Counted from the first letter of the stretch, positions 27,645-37,952 are shown. The stretch is DNA of 64,000 bases from Aliidiomarina sp. (GCF_022565475.1 NZ_JAIUMR010000002.1:248001-312000), one strand, 5' to 3'. Numbers and translations are program-made. Notes: generated by a model from the letters alone, not told the origin.

Positions 27645-28180
27645 TGAACAATACACTCTCTTTAACTTTGGCGGCCATTGTGGCGATGGCTGCGCCAATG
27701 AGCGCACTTGCTAATGATGCGGTTGAATGTAATGTGCGAAACACACAAACGGTCGCAACAACACCTGCAACTGATTTTGAATTTCATGACGACGGTACAA
27801 TCACCCATCTTCGCACCGGTTTGATGTGGACACAGTGCTTAGTTGGTGAGACTTACAGTAATGGCGCATGTTTTGGAAGTCCGCAAGGAAGTAGCTTTGA
27901 AACGGCACTCAATTATGCGCAAGAAAGCGATTATGCAGGCTATACGGACTGGCGACTGCCGAATATCAAGGAGGCGATGTCACTGATTGAACGTCAATGC
28001 GCAATGCCAGCGATGAACCTCGCGGTATTTCCAAGCATGGCGTCATTAGATCGCTTGATTACGAGCACGACTTCACATGGTAATTCGCGCACGGTTCGTT
28101 TGCATACTGAAGCTGGTGCAGTGCTGACACTGACCAGTGGGACAACCACGAATTTCTTGATGGTTCGTGAACCTGAATAG
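27644..28180 (+). CDS. Small exported DUF1566 protein
   Basis: A 178-aa protein with a signal peptide (ending MSALA|ND) and a single DUF1566/Lcl-C domain: HLRTGLMWTQC near residue 60 and GYTDWRLPNIKEAMSL near 107. Four cysteines remain in the mature form and may pair. Its ATG overlaps the stop of the upstream repeat lipoprotein (TAATG), so the two DUF1566 proteins are translated together and likely act together at the cell surface. A strong terminator follows. Confidence 0.8.
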   Translation: MNNTLSLTLAAIVAMAAPMSALANDAVECNVRNTQTVATTPATDFEFHDDGTITHLRTGLMWTQCLVGETYSNGACFGSPQGSSFETALNYAQESDYAGYTDWRLPNIKEAMSLIERQCAMPAMNLAVFPSMASLDRLITSTTSHGNSRTVRLHTEAGAVLTLTSGTTTNFLMVREPE

Positions 28181-28199
28181 GTCGCGTTGATGCATAGCA

Positions 28200-28235
28200 A
28201 GCCACTCTAGCCTGAGCTAGAGTGGCTTTTTTTTT
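28200..28235 (+). terminator. Strong Rho-independent terminator
   Basis: A perfect 12-bp stem AGCCACTCTAGC/GCTAGAGTGGCT (28200-28211 and 28216-28227) with loop CTGA is followed by eight T. It closes the DUF1566 operon; the convergent antiporter gene ends at its edge. Confidence 0.93.
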
Positions 28236-29580
28236 AAACTTGGGCTTCTTCCAAGACTTCGTCGCTGCGAATGGGACCGAGGATAAAGATACTAGTAATA
28301 GCAACCACCGCAAGAATAAAACAGTAGAAGGTGTTTACACTGACGGCGAGTGGCGAAATCCCGAAACTCGCGCCCATTAGAAGCGCTTGGGCACCGTAAG
28401 GTAGAACCCCTTGCACCACACAAGCAAATATATCCAGATAGCTGGCGCTTTGTTTGGGCGCAACGCCACCTTCTTTCGCTAGGCGCTTACTGACTTCACC
28501 CGAAAGCAAAATGGTTACGGTATTGTTTGCCACGGCAAGGTTGGTTAAGGCAGTCAGGCCAGAAATACCGAAGGCGGCGGAGCGCTCTTTGCGCTTGCTT
28601 AATTTCGCTGCAACACGTTCAACACTGTTGGATAAAAATGCTAAGCCGCCCTGTTGCCGAATTAAGGCTGATAGACCACCGATGAGTAATGACAGCAAGA
28701 AAATTTCTTGCATGCTGGTAAAGCCTTCATAAATATCTTGGCTAAAAGCGACGACGGCGTAGTCAACCGCAACGAAACCGAACACGGCAGCCAAAATGAT
28801 GCCGAGCGTCAATACGACAAACACGTTGAGGCCACTGACTGCCAGCGCAATAATAAAGAAATAGGGCAAGGCTAACCAATAGTTGGCTTCAGGGACTGAA
28901 ATAGGTGCGCTACCAACGTCGATAAAGGCGAGGGCAATGACCGTCAGAACCGCTGCCGGTACCGCAATGCGCAAGTTGGCGCGAAATTTGTCTTTCATCG
29001 CGCAGCCTTGTGTCCGGGTTGCTGCAATCGTGGTGTCGGAAATAAACGACAAGTTGTCGCCGAACATGGCACCGCTGACCAAGACACCTGCCATGAGTGC
29101 TGGATTAATGCCTGCTGCTTGGCTGAGACCCAGAGCGACGGGTGCTAACGCTGCAAGCGTTCCCATCGAGGTGCCCATGGCAGTCGAAACGACTGCGGCA
29201 ATCAAGAAAATACCCGGTAACAAAAATGCAGGTGGGATAATACTCAGCCCCAAAGCGACCATGGCATCGACACCGCCGGTGGCTGCGGCAACGGTTGAGA
29301 ATGCGCCCGCTAACAAGTAGATCAAACACATGGTGATGATATTGTTGTGGCCAACACCCGCGACGAAGGTTTGAATTCGATCGTTAAGCGCCTCTTTACT
29401 CAGGATCACTGCGAGGATAATTGCCGGCAAGATCGCCACTGGACTGGCGAGCTGATAAAACGCCATTTCCACACCAGCAAGGTGGAAATAGATCCCCGTA
29501 CCCAGAAATAACGACAGAAAAAGAGCGAGTGGTAGTAGTGCGATTGCACTTGCTTTAGGAGTATTCAGTTCATGTGCCAT
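28234..29580 (-). CDS. Na+/H+ antiporter, NhaC family
   Basis: Inner-membrane protein of 448 aa with about 11-12 hydrophobic spans. TAMGTSMGTLAALAPVA (about residue 138) and GAMFGDNLSFISDTTIAATRTQG (longer stretch split by the helix break; about 176-198) are NhaC-family hallmarks. It probably exchanges Na+ for H+, or a dicarboxylate such as malate or lactate as in MleN. The exact substrate is uncertain. Sodium handling would suit a marine bacterium. It is monocistronic. Confidence 0.85.
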   Translation of the reverse strand: MAHELNTPKASAIALLPLALFLSLFLGTGIYFHLAGVEMAFYQLASPVAILPAIILAVILSKEALNDRIQTFVAGVGHNNIITMCLIYLLAGAFSTVAAATGGVDAMVALGLSIIPPAFLLPGIFLIAAVVSTAMGTSMGTLAALAPVALGLSQAAGINPALMAGVLVSGAMFGDNLSFISDTTIAATRTQGCAMKDKFRANLRIAVPAAVLTVIALAFIDVGSAPISVPEANYWLALPYFFIIALAVSGLNVFVVLTLGIILAAVFGFVAVDYAVVAFSQDIYEGFTSMQEIFLLSLLIGGLSALIRQQGGLAFLSNSVERVAAKLSKRKERSAAFGISGLTALTNLAVANNTVTILLSGEVSKRLAKEGGVAPKQSASYLDIFACVVQGVLPYGAQALLMGASFGISPLAVSVNTFYCFILAVVAITSIFILGPIRSDEVLEEAQV

Positions 29581-29726
29581 AGTGATTCCAAATTTACGTT
29601 TAGACGTCCAGAAGCATAAACATCTTCAATTGTGCTGACAAGGTTTTTTTCCATAGCGTTCACCAAGCTTGCGGTTTCGGTGTACACTGCAATGAAGCAA
29701 TACATTGACGACAACGAGGTATCCGG

Positions 29727-31256
29727 ATGAGCCCAGAAGACTTACATTTGCAGTTACGTAACTTACGCGATGACGATTACCCACAGTTAAAAGCTTTGAT
29801 GGACCGGGTGTATAACGACATTGGCGGTGCGTGGGAAGAGCACACTATTCTGCGTTTGATCCGTGACTTTCCCGAGGGGCAAATTTGTCTTGAAGACAAT
29901 GGGCAAATCGTTGGCGTCGCGTTAACGGTTCGCGTGGTCTATGACAAGTTTAGCAACCCGCATCAGTATGACGATTTACTGGGTAAAAAAGACACGATTT
30001 TAAATGATGCGAATGGCGACGCCTTGTATGGCTTGGACGTCCTTATTCATCCTGACTATCGCGGGTATCGTTTAGGTCGGCGTTTATATGACGCGCGTAA
30101 AGAGTTATGTATTCAGAGCAACCTGAAAGCAATTTTGGCTGGTGGCCGTATCGTCAACTATCACAAATATGCGGATGACATTACCGCCAGCCAGTACCTA
30201 GAAAAAGTGCGTCGGCGCGAAGTGTATGACCCAATTTTGAGCTTTCAGCTCGCCAATGACTTTGTCGTCAAACGGCTGTTGTATAAATACCTGCCTGAAG
30301 ATCTGCGTTCGAAGGGCTACGCGACCCTCTTGGAGTGGAGCAACTTCCTCTACGAACCGGCCGAAACTGTAATTAAGGCGCGTTCGCGTAATGTCCGTGT
30401 GGGCGCAATTCAATGGCAGATGCGTGCAGTTGACTCAGTTGAGGAGCTGTTGCGCCAAGTGGAGTACTTTGTCGATGCGGTTTCCAGTTATAAAAGTGAC
30501 TTTGCGCTCTTCCCGGAGTTTTTCAACGCACCATTGATGGGGCTGACGGATCAAACCCATCAAATGGAAGCGATTCGCTTTTTGGCCAGCTATACCGAAC
30601 GTTTTCGCAAGGAAATGTCGCAGATGGCAGTGAGTTATAACGTCAACATTATTACCGGTTCGATGCCGTTGCTCGAAGACGAATCGCTCTATAACGTGAC
30701 CTATTTGTGTCGGCGCGATGGCTCGGTTGAAGAGCAGCGTAAAATTCACATTACACCGCACGAAAAGCGTGACTGGGTCATTGAGGGCGGCGATAAAGTG
30801 CAGGTCTTTGAAACCGATGCAGGTCGCGTGGGTATTCTGATTTGTTATGACGTCGAGTTCCCCGAACTTGGCCGATTAATGGCGGAAGACGGCCTTGAAA
30901 TCCTCTTTGTACCGTTCTGGACAGATACGCGGAATGCCTATTTGCGTGTGCGCCACTGTGCACAAGCGCGAGCGGTCGAAAATGAATGTTATGTGGTGAT
31001 TTGTGGCAGCGTCGGCAACCTCCCCGAAGTCGAAAGTTTAGATGTGCAGTACGCACAGTCGAGCGTATTTTCGCCCTCTGATTTTGCCTTCCCCCACGAC
31101 GCGGTTATGTCGGAAACAACGCCGAACACGGAAATGTTGATGTTTTCCGACCTGAATCTGGACGAACTTCGTTACTTGCATCACGAAGGTTCGGTCACCA
31201 ACCTTAAAGATCGGCGCACAGACCTATATGATGTCGTGCGCAAATGGAACGGATAA
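29727..31256 (+). CDS. Fused GNAT acetyltransferase and carbon-nitrogen hydrolase
   Basis: A 509-aa two-domain enzyme. The N-terminal GNAT domain (about 5-175) keeps the acetyl-CoA loop region HPDYRGYRLGRRLYD. The C-terminal nitrilase-superfamily domain (about 222-500) has the full catalytic set: Glu in LFPEFFNAPL, Lys in RKIHITPHEK and Cys in GILICYDVEFPE. The same fusion occurs in B. subtilis YhcX and many proteobacteria, and its substrate is unknown to me. An amide hydrolase coupled to an acyltransferase is what the domains imply. The start ATG 29727 has GAGG nine bases upstream. It is 10 bases before recG. Confidence 0.9.
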   Translation: MSPEDLHLQLRNLRDDDYPQLKALMDRVYNDIGGAWEEHTILRLIRDFPEGQICLEDNGQIVGVALTVRVVYDKFSNPHQYDDLLGKKDTILNDANGDALYGLDVLIHPDYRGYRLGRRLYDARKELCIQSNLKAILAGGRIVNYHKYADDITASQYLEKVRRREVYDPILSFQLANDFVVKRLLYKYLPEDLRSKGYATLLEWSNFLYEPAETVIKARSRNVRVGAIQWQMRAVDSVEELLRQVEYFVDAVSSYKSDFALFPEFFNAPLMGLTDQTHQMEAIRFLASYTERFRKEMSQMAVSYNVNIITGSMPLLEDESLYNVTYLCRRDGSVEEQRKIHITPHEKRDWVIEGGDKVQVFETDAGRVGILICYDVEFPELGRLMAEDGLEILFVPFWTDTRNAYLRVRHCAQARAVENECYVVICGSVGNLPEVESLDVQYAQSSVFSPSDFAFPHDAVMSETTPNTEMLMFSDLNLDELRYLHHEGSVTNLKDRRTDLYDVVRKWNG

Positions 31257-31266
31257 TTGATTAAGC

Positions 31267-33369
31267 ATGGGACTTGCAGACACGACACTAACCACGTCTC
31301 AGTTAGCGCAAATTCCAGTCACTAACCTCAAAGGCGTCGGCCCGAAAATGGCCGAACGTCTTGAGCGTCTGGGTCTGCGTTCGGTCCAAGATGTTTTGCT
31401 GCATCTGCCTTCACGTTATCAAGATCGCACCAAAGTTACTCCCATTGCAGCTTTGCGAACGCAAGAATATGCCACTGTGGTTGCCGAAGTGGTCGACAAC
31501 CGCGTTCATTTTGGCAAGCGCAGAGCCTTGTTAGTGCGTGTCAGCGACCGCAGTGGCAGTTTGACCTTGCGTTTCTTTCGTTTTACCGCGGCGCAACAGC
31601 AGCAGTTGAGCCGTGGTGAAACGGTCCACTTATATGGCGAAGTGCGTCCAGGGCCGACCGGGCCCGAAATGGTCCACCCAGAATGGAAAATACTGCAAGA
31701 TGGCGCTGCGGCGCCGATAGCCGAAGCATTGACACCGGTGTATCCGACAACCGAGGGTGTGCATCAATTGACCTTGCGTCATTTGCTCGAACAAGCCTTA
31801 ACCTATTTAAATGAAAAAAGTCTACCTGAGCTCCTGCCGCAGTCGTTACGCAATGATTTACCCGATTTAGCAAGTTCGATTCGCATGTTGCACCAACCGC
31901 CGACGGATGCAGATCAAACTTTATTACTTTCTGGATTACACCCTGCTCAACGCCGTTTGGCGCTAGAGGAACTCCTTGCCCATCAACTCAGTATGCTGCA
32001 AGTACGCCAGCAAGCACAGGCGGTTAAAGCTGTTGCTTTAACACCGTCCAAGCAACTCAAGCCCGCGTTCTTAAAACAGTTGCCATTCCATCCGACAGGC
32101 GCTCAACAACGTGTGGTGGCAGAGGTGGAAGCAGACTTAGCACAACCCTATCCGATGTTACGGCTAGTGCAAGGTGACGTCGGCTCCGGTAAGACGTTAG
32201 TGGCTGCTTTGGTTGCCTTAGCGGCAATAGAAGCGGGCTACCAAGTTGCCTTGATGGCACCGACTGAATTGTTGGCTGAACAACACGCGCAAAGCTTTGC
32301 GATGTGGTTTGAACCCTTGGGTATAGCCGTCGGCTGGTTGGCGGGCAAGAGCAAGGGCAAAGCGCGCAGTGCAACACTCGAGGCGCTTGCAAGTGGTGAA
32401 TTACAGCTCGTCGTCGGTACCCATGCATTATTCCAAGAATCCGTGCAGTTTCATAACCTAGCGTTGGTCATTATTGACGAGCAACACCGCTTCGGTGTCC
32501 ACCAACGTTTAGCCCTTCGCGAGAAAGGTGAGCAACAAGGGCAACATCCTCACCAATTGGTGATGACCGCTACGCCAATCCCACGAACGCTCGCCATGAC
32601 CGCCTATGCCGATTTAGCGACATCGATCATTGACGAATTACCGCCAGGACGCACACCGGTTCAGACGGTTGCGATTCCTGATACGCGTCGCGACCAAGTC
32701 ATTGAGCGTTTACGTGCATCGGTGCACGATGAAGGGCGACAAGTCTACTGGGTGTGTACCTTGATTGAAGAGTCTGAGTCACTGCAGTGCCAAGCCGCTG
32801 AAGACACCGCAAAGTATCTGCAGGAGACATTACCTTCGGTGCGCATTGGACTGGTTCATGGTCGCCTAAAAGGACCCGAAAAAGAGGCCGTGATGCAGCA
32901 GTTTAAAGCCCATGAGCTGGATTTACTGGTGGCGACCACAGTCATTGAAGTCGGGGTGGATGTGCCGAATGCGAGTTTGATGATTATCGAAAATCCGGAA
33001 CGCCTAGGACTGGCGCAGTTGCATCAGTTGCGCGGCCGGGTAGGTCGCGGCTCAGTCGCGAGTCATTGTGTGCTTTTGTACAAGTCACCGTTGTCGAAAC
33101 AAGCGGCAGAACGGCTCAGTGTGTTGCGTGACAGTAACGACGGTTTTGTTATCGCCGAGAAAGACTTGGAACTGCGCGGGCCCGGTGAGTTGCTGGGTGC
33201 ACGGCAAACCGGTCTGGTACAAATGAAGGTGGCTGATTTAACCCGCGATGGTGATTTACTGCCACAGATTCGCCAGCTTGCCCAACAGCTATTTCGTGAC
33301 TATCCGCTGCACAGTACAGCGTTGATGCAGCGCTGGTTGCCTGAGCGTGAGCGCTACGCACAAGTCTAA
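31267..33369 (+). CDS. recG: ATP-dependent DNA helicase RecG
   Basis: Helicase of 700 aa (E. coli 693) that regresses stalled replication forks and unwinds branched DNA. The N-terminal wedge OB-fold domain (about 15-200, with VKGVGPKMAERL-like NLKGVGPKMAERLERLG) is followed by two helicase lobes: Walker A QGDVGSGKTLVAAL, Walker B IIDEQHRFG, motif III TATPIPRTLAM, and motif VI QLRGRVGRG. The C-terminal ELRGPGELLGARQTG is the RecG-specific TRG region. No strong ribosome site; the start is 10 bases after the preceding gene. Confidence 0.96.
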   Translation: MGLADTTLTTSQLAQIPVTNLKGVGPKMAERLERLGLRSVQDVLLHLPSRYQDRTKVTPIAALRTQEYATVVAEVVDNRVHFGKRRALLVRVSDRSGSLTLRFFRFTAAQQQQLSRGETVHLYGEVRPGPTGPEMVHPEWKILQDGAAAPIAEALTPVYPTTEGVHQLTLRHLLEQALTYLNEKSLPELLPQSLRNDLPDLASSIRMLHQPPTDADQTLLLSGLHPAQRRLALEELLAHQLSMLQVRQQAQAVKAVALTPSKQLKPAFLKQLPFHPTGAQQRVVAEVEADLAQPYPMLRLVQGDVGSGKTLVAALVALAAIEAGYQVALMAPTELLAEQHAQSFAMWFEPLGIAVGWLAGKSKGKARSATLEALASGELQLVVGTHALFQESVQFHNLALVIIDEQHRFGVHQRLALREKGEQQGQHPHQLVMTATPIPRTLAMTAYADLATSIIDELPPGRTPVQTVAIPDTRRDQVIERLRASVHDEGRQVYWVCTLIEESESLQCQAAEDTAKYLQETLPSVRIGLVHGRLKGPEKEAVMQQFKAHELDLLVATTVIEVGVDVPNASLMIIENPERLGLAQLHQLRGRVGRGSVASHCVLLYKSPLSKQAAERLSVLRDSNDGFVIAEKDLELRGPGELLGARQTGLVQMKVADLTRDGDLLPQIRQLAQQLFRDYPLHSTALMQRWLPERERYAQV

Positions 33370-33482
33370 TTCCAACAGATAAGCTTCAGATCAAGCATAC
33401 CCCGGAAAAGTCGGGTATGATATTGGGCAATTCGCTCCCATCGTTTACACTAGACACGAATTTGACGTAGTAGGCATTTCCC

Positions 33483-34250
33483 ATGGAAAAAGACATAAAT
33501 AAAGCGCACGACGACAGCACGCATTTCGGTTTTAAAACCGTCGCGAAAAACGAGAAAGCTAAGATGGTTGCTGGCGTGTTTCACTCGGTGGCGGGTAAGT
33601 ACGATTTAATGAACGATGTCATGTCGTTTGGTATTCATCGACTGTGGAAACGCTACACGATTGATTGCAGTGGTGTACGCCCTGGTCAAAAGGTTCTTGA
33701 TCTCGCTGGTGGTACCGGTGATTTGGCGGCCAAATTTGCCCGCATCGTCGGCCCAACGGGGGAAGTCGTTCTCGCGGATATTAATGATTCAATGTTACGC
33801 GTCGGTCGCGATAAATTGCGCGATATGGGAATTGTCAGCAATGTAAGCTATGTCCAAGCTGATGCGGAAAAACTACCCTTCGAAGACAATACTTTTGATT
33901 TAATTACGATCGCGTTTGGTTTACGCAATGTCACCGATAAAGATGCTGCGCTGCGCTCTATGCTGCGGGTTCTGAAGCCGGGTGGACGTTTGTTAGTCTT
34001 GGAGTTCTCAAAACCGGAAGTGGAAATGTTGTCGAAAGCGTATGACTTGTATTCGTTTCATGTTATGCCGCGTATGGGCGAATTTATTGCCCGCGATAAG
34101 GACAGTTATCAGTATTTAGCGGAGTCGATTCGCATGCACCCGGATCAAGAAACATTGAAGGGTATGATGGAAGAGGCCGGTTTTGAGAATGTCGAATATC
34201 ATAATTTAACCGGCGGTATCGTCGCATTGCACCGCGGATTTAAGTTTTAA
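33483..34250 (+). CDS. ubiE: Ubiquinone/menaquinone C-methyltransferase UbiE
   Basis: SAM-dependent methyltransferase for the C-methylation step in ubiquinone (and, if made, menaquinone) synthesis. The 255 aa (E. coli 251) show [17 protein letters not shown], the SAM motif [27 protein letters not shown] and [17 protein letters not shown]. It starts the cluster ubiE-ubiJ-ubiB-tatABC, as in E. coli; its last base is the first base of the ubiJ start codon. Confidence 0.97.
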   Translation: MEKDINKAHDDSTHFGFKTVAKNEKAKMVAGVFHSVAGKYDLMNDVMSFGIHRLWKRYTIDCSGVRPGQKVLDLAGGTGDLAAKFARIVGPTGEVVLADINDSMLRVGRDKLRDMGIVSNVSYVQADAEKLPFEDNTFDLITIAFGLRNVTDKDAALRSMLRVLKPGGRLLVLEFSKPEVEMLSKAYDLYSFHVMPRMGEFIARDKDSYQYLAESIRMHPDQETLKGMMEEAGFENVEYHNLTGGIVALHRGFKF

Positions 34251-34855
34251 TGACCGTGATGCAAGTTGTCCGCGCTGGAGCGGAGCGCAGTTTGAATCTG
34301 GCATTAGCGAATGACGCTGATGCGGTTCAACGGTTGCGTCCGATTCAGGGGAAATGCTTCCGCTTAATCGCCAAAGGGTTACCTGAGCCGGTGACGATAG
34401 TGTTTCTCGCCGATCGTGTGCAACTCATGGGACCAGCCTATGAAGTGGTGGATTGTGCGGTGACTACCTCGTTGAGCGATTTGCCGACCCTGAGTGACAG
34501 CAGTCAGGTCACTAAAATGTTGGCCAGTGGTCAAATCGAGATTGTCGGTGACCCGGTATTGGCGCAACAAGCGGCGCAGGTATTTTTGCAGCTCAATGTC
34601 GATTGGGAAGAGCTATTTGCCCGTTACTTGGGTGATGTTCCTGGCTACCTTGCGGGGCAGTTGGTGAGTAAACTCAATGCCTTGCGACCGCAACCCGAGG
34701 CGATCAAAACACGACTACAAGCCTTTTTAACGACAGAATATCGCGTCGCCGCTCATCCGCTGGAACTGGCGATAGTGGCCGATGAATTGCGGCAGCTTGA
34801 ACGTCAATTAAAGCAACTAGAAACGCGCTTACAACAGCGCGAACAACAGGAGTGA
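34250..34855 (+). CDS. ubiJ: Ubiquinone biosynthesis accessory factor UbiJ
   Basis: A 201-aa SCP2-fold protein that binds ubiquinone intermediates and helps organise the Ubi complex. The N-terminal two thirds form a lipid-binding SCP2 domain (about 15-115) and the C-terminus is helical ([20 protein letters not shown]), probably a coiled coil. Overlap with ubiE by one base and with ubiB by four indicates coupled translation. Sequence is less conserved than its neighbours, so position carries part of the assignment. Confidence 0.9.
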   Translation: MTVMQVVRAGAERSLNLALANDADAVQRLRPIQGKCFRLIAKGLPEPVTIVFLADRVQLMGPAYEVVDCAVTTSLSDLPTLSDSSQVTKMLASGQIEIVGDPVLAQQAAQVFLQLNVDWEELFARYLGDVPGYLAGQLVSKLNALRPQPEAIKTRLQAFLTTEYRVAAHPLELAIVADELRQLERQLKQLETRLQQREQQE

Positions 34856-36495
34856 GCAGCACGGTGCGCGGCTTTCGCTTTTACAAAATACTCAGCACAT
34901 TGATGCGCTATGGCTTGGATGACATGATCCCGCGTCGGTGGTTGCCCTGGTATGTGCGTCTTGCGCGACGGTCTGCTTTTTGGTTGCGCAATCGCCATCG
35001 TGACAAGTCGCTTGGGCAGCGCTTGCGTATGGCTCTTGAAGAGCTTGGTCCGGTGTATGTCAAGCTCGGGCAAATGCTGTCGACGCGACAAGACTTACTC
35101 GATCCGGAGATGATTCTACAGCTGTCGATGTTGCAGGATCGGGTACCGCCATTTCCCGGTAAACAAGCACAAGCACTGATCGAGGAAGCCCTTGAATTAA
35201 ACAGTATTGACGAGGTGTTTAGCGACTTCGCGATTCAACCGCTTGCATCCGCATCGATTGCCCAGGTTCATACCGCAACCTTGAAGCACCCAGAGCCAGT
35301 TGAAGTCGTGATTAAGGTACTGCGGCCGGGGATTAATAAAACGATCGACGCAGATCTTGAACTCATGGAATCCGTTGCTCGACTTGCGGCACGTTATTTA
35401 CCGGATGGCCGGCGCCTAAAACCGGTGGAAGTGATTAAAGAGTATCGCAAAACTTTATACAATGAATTGAGCCTCGATCGCGAAGCGGCCAATGCCATTC
35501 AATTGCGGCGTAATTTCACCGATTCCGAGCTGTTGTACATACCCGAGGTCTTCAGCGCCTATACACGTGCGAATGTGATGGTTATGGAACGCATCTACGG
35601 CATTCCGGTGAATGATGTCGAACGTCTTAAAGCACATTCAATCGACTTGAAAGTTTTGGCGGAACGGGGTGTTGAAGTATTTTTCACGCAAGTTTTCCGC
35701 GACAGCTTTTTTCATGCGGACATGCATCCTGGCAATATTTTCGTCGATCCAGATTCCGGCGTGAGTCCCCGTTATTTTGCCGTCGACTTCGGCATTGTCG
35801 GCACTCTCAACCGAGAAGATAAGCGTTACCTGGCCGCCAATTTCATTGCCTTTTTTAACCGTGACTACCGTAAAGTTGCGGAACTTCACATTGACTCCGG
35901 TTGGGTACCCGACCATGTCAATGTCGAAGAGTTTGAATCTGCTATCCGCACCGTGTGCGAACCGATTTTTGAAAAACCGCTGGCAGATATTTCGTTTGCG
36001 CATGTCTTACTGAATTTATTCAATACAGCCCGTCGCTTTGAAATGGAAGTGCAGCCGCAGTTGGTACTGTTGCAGAAGACACTCCTGTATGTGGAGGGGT
36101 TAGGACGGCAGCTTTATCCGCAGCTGGATCTGTGGAAAACGGCAAAGCCTTATCTCGAGCGCTGGATGCAAGAGCAAATTGGCTGGCGCGCTTTATTGCG
36201 CAATGTCAAAGAGCAGGCACCTTATTGGGCTGAAAAGCTGCCAGAAATGCCGGGCTTGTTATACGATACGTTACAGCAAATGCAAAAAGGTGGTCGTAAA
36301 CAGCGCGAGTGGGCGCAGCAGTTCTTGCAGCATCAGCGCAAGGCTGCGGTCAGTCGTTGGTGGAGTTTGCTCGCCGCAAGTTTATCGGTGTCGGCTGCCG
36401 CCTTTGTGGTCGCCGACGTTCAGCCTTGGTTGACCATTCCGGTCGCCGCTGGGGCATTATTAAGTTGGTTACAGGCGTGGTGGTCACGGCCGTAA
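34852..36495 (+). CDS. ubiB: Ubiquinone biosynthesis protein UbiB (atypical kinase/ATPase)
   Basis: Membrane-associated ABC1/UbiB-family ATPase of 547 aa (E. coli 546), needed for ubiquinone synthesis. The KxGQ motif is in [13 protein letters not shown], the alanine-rich loop in [12 protein letters not shown], the catalytic region in [12 protein letters not shown] and the DFG equivalent in VDFGIVGTL. Two hydrophobic segments close the protein (about 500-545). The start is ambiguous: GTG 34852 overlaps the ubiJ stop as GTGA but sits on the AGGAG site, while GTG 34864 is 11 bases after that AGGAG. The difference is four residues. Confidence 0.96.
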   Translation: MSSTVRGFRFYKILSTLMRYGLDDMIPRRWLPWYVRLARRSAFWLRNRHRDKSLGQRLRMALEELGPVYVKLGQMLSTRQDLLDPEMILQLSMLQDRVPPFPGKQAQALIEEALELNSIDEVFSDFAIQPLASASIAQVHTATLKHPEPVEVVIKVLRPGINKTIDADLELMESVARLAARYLPDGRRLKPVEVIKEYRKTLYNELSLDREAANAIQLRRNFTDSELLYIPEVFSAYTRANVMVMERIYGIPVNDVERLKAHSIDLKVLAERGVEVFFTQVFRDSFFHADMHPGNIFVDPDSGVSPRYFAVDFGIVGTLNREDKRYLAANFIAFFNRDYRKVAELHIDSGWVPDHVNVEEFESAIRTVCEPIFEKPLADISFAHVLLNLFNTARRFEMEVQPQLVLLQKTLLYVEGLGRQLYPQLDLWKTAKPYLERWMQEQIGWRALLRNVKEQAPYWAEKLPEMPGLLYDTLQQMQKGGRKQREWAQQFLQHQRKAAVSRWWSLLAASLSVSAAAFVVADVQPWLTIPVAAGALLSWLQAWWSRP

Positions 36496-36532
36496 CTCAG
36501 TGTATTACATTGGTTAATGGTGGAGTGAAATT

Positions 36533-36757
36533 ATGGGCGGCATCGGTGTTTGGCAAGTTTTAATTGTCCTTTTAATTATTGTCATTTTGTTTGGCGGCAA
36601 GCGCCTGCGCAATTTGGGTTCTGACTTAGGCACAGCGATTAAGGGCTTTAAGAAAGAAATGAATGACGAAGACAGCAAGAAGGAAGGTGACGTCATTGAG
36701 CATAAGCGTGAAGACGCAGCAGCAAAAGACGCTGAAAAACAAAAAGAAAAACAATAA
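36533..36757 (+). CDS. tatA: Twin-arginine translocase subunit TatA
   Basis: Pore-forming subunit of the Tat system, which exports folded proteins. The 74 aa comprise one membrane helix (about 5-21, [14 protein letters not shown]), the hinge GGKRLRNLG, an amphipathic helix ([15 protein letters not shown]) and a charged acidic/basic tail. Start ATG 36533 follows TGGAGTG. The order tatA-tatB-tatC follows. Confidence 0.96.
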   Translation: MGGIGVWQVLIVLLIIVILFGGKRLRNLGSDLGTAIKGFKKEMNDEDSKKEGDVIEHKREDAAAKDAEKQKEKQ

Positions 36758-36768
36758 GTTGTTGATAC

Positions 36769-37215
36769 ATGTTTGATATTGGCTTTTGGGAGCTGCTGGT
36801 TATCGCCGTGATTGGCTTGGTCGTCCTCGGACCGGAGCGGCTACCCGGTGCCATTCGCTCAGTGCAACGCACCATGGAAAAAGTTCGTGCGTTTGGCAGC
36901 AAAATGGAAGCCGAACTGAACCATGAGCTGCGCGTGAAGGAGTTGCACGAGCACTTGAAGCAAATCGAAGCAACGGACGATATCGAAAAGCTGTCACCGG
37001 AATTGAAACGTTCGCTACAAGAACTCAAAGATGCGGCAGCGTCCGTGCAGCATCCTTATGCGAAACCGGCAGCTGGGAAGTCGTCGAGTGAAGCTGCAGC
37101 AGATGGCGATGCCGATAACGATGCCGGTGGCCTTGAGCAACAAAATGCGGCCGACTCGCAAACCTCCTCACCGACACCTTCGTCGCCTGCGGGAAAGTCT
37201 GAGGATCGTCATTAA
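36769..37215 (+). CDS. tatB: Twin-arginine translocase subunit TatB
   Basis: Receptor subunit that works with TatC in signal-peptide binding. The 148 aa begin MFDIGFWELLVIAVIGLVV (membrane helix) and continue with LGPERLP, a TatB hallmark, then a long amphipathic helix and an Ala/Asp/Ser-rich disordered tail (about 95-148). It overlaps tatC by one base. Confidence 0.95.
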   Translation: MFDIGFWELLVIAVIGLVVLGPERLPGAIRSVQRTMEKVRAFGSKMEAELNHELRVKELHEHLKQIEATDDIEKLSPELKRSLQELKDAAASVQHPYAKPAAGKSSSEAAADGDADNDAGGLEQQNAADSQTSSPTPSSPAGKSEDRH

Positions 37216-37952
37216 TGCAAAGTGAAACCGGTTTACTCGATCATCTCGCTGAGTTACGCAGCACGCTCTTGCGCAGTGTTACTGCGGTTCTACTTATTTT
37301 CTTGAGTCTAATTTACTTTGCTCGTGATTTATATCGTTGGCTTGCAGACCCGTTGATGGCGCACTTGCCTGAAGGTACGAGCATGATTGCAACGGACGTT
37401 GGCGCGCCTTTTTTTGCCCCATTTAAACTGACTCTTGTCGTCGCTGTGCTGATTGCGATTCCGTTTTTGTTGCATCAAATTTGGCGATTTATTGCCCCTG
37501 GGCTGTATCAGCATGAAAAGCGTTTGGTTGCTCCGTTACTGATTAGTAGTAGCTTATTGTTCTATGGCGGCATCGCCTTTGCTTATTATGTCGTATTGCC
37601 GCTTGCGTTTGCGTTTTTCACCAGTATGGCACCGGAAGGCATCACTATTGCCACCGACATATCGAGTTATCTCGATTTTGTTCTAAAAATATTTTTTGCT
37701 TTTGGCATCGCTTTTGAAATTCCTGTCGCAATTTTATTGCTGACGTGGAGTGGCGTGGTCACTGCGGAGCAGTTACGCAAGAAGCGCCCGTATATCATTG
37801 TTGCGGTGTTTATTGTCGGTATGTTACTGACACCACCAGATGTTATTTCCCAGACCCTCCTTGCGATACCGATGTGGTTGTTGTATGAGTTAGGTATTGT
37901 GCTCTCGCGGTTCTACACGAAAAAACAACCTGAAGAGGATTCACAGGCATGA
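37215..37952 (+). CDS. tatC: Twin-arginine translocase subunit TatC
   Basis: Polytopic core of the Tat translocase, which recognises the twin-arginine signal. The 245 aa contain six hydrophobic spans and the conserved LLDHLAELRSTLLRS N-terminus, FAPFKLTLVVA, LYQHEKR and FGIAFEIPVAILLL. The start ATG 37215 overlaps the tatB stop. Its stop overlaps the start of the next gene by four bases (ATGA). Confidence 0.96.
   Translation: MQSETGLLDHLAELRSTLLRSVTAVLLIFLSLIYFARDLYRWLADPLMAHLPEGTSMIATDVGAPFFAPFKLTLVVAVLIAIPFLLHQIWRFIAPGLYQHEKRLVAPLLISSSLLFYGGIAFAYYVVLPLAFAFFTSMAPEGITIATDISSYLDFVLKIFFAFGIAFEIPVAILLLTWSGVVTAEQLRKKRPYIIVAVFIVGMLLTPPDVISQTLLAIPMWLLYELGIVLSRFYTKKQPEEDSQA

Noticed and set aside
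29105-29329. Open frame antisense to known genes in the antiporter region
   Set aside because: Overlaps conserved NhaC coding sequence in another frame and shows no recognisable protein features.
33396-33419. Hairpin CATACCC/GGGTATG between recG and ubiE as terminator
   Set aside because: No T run follows on either strand, so I do not call it a terminator.
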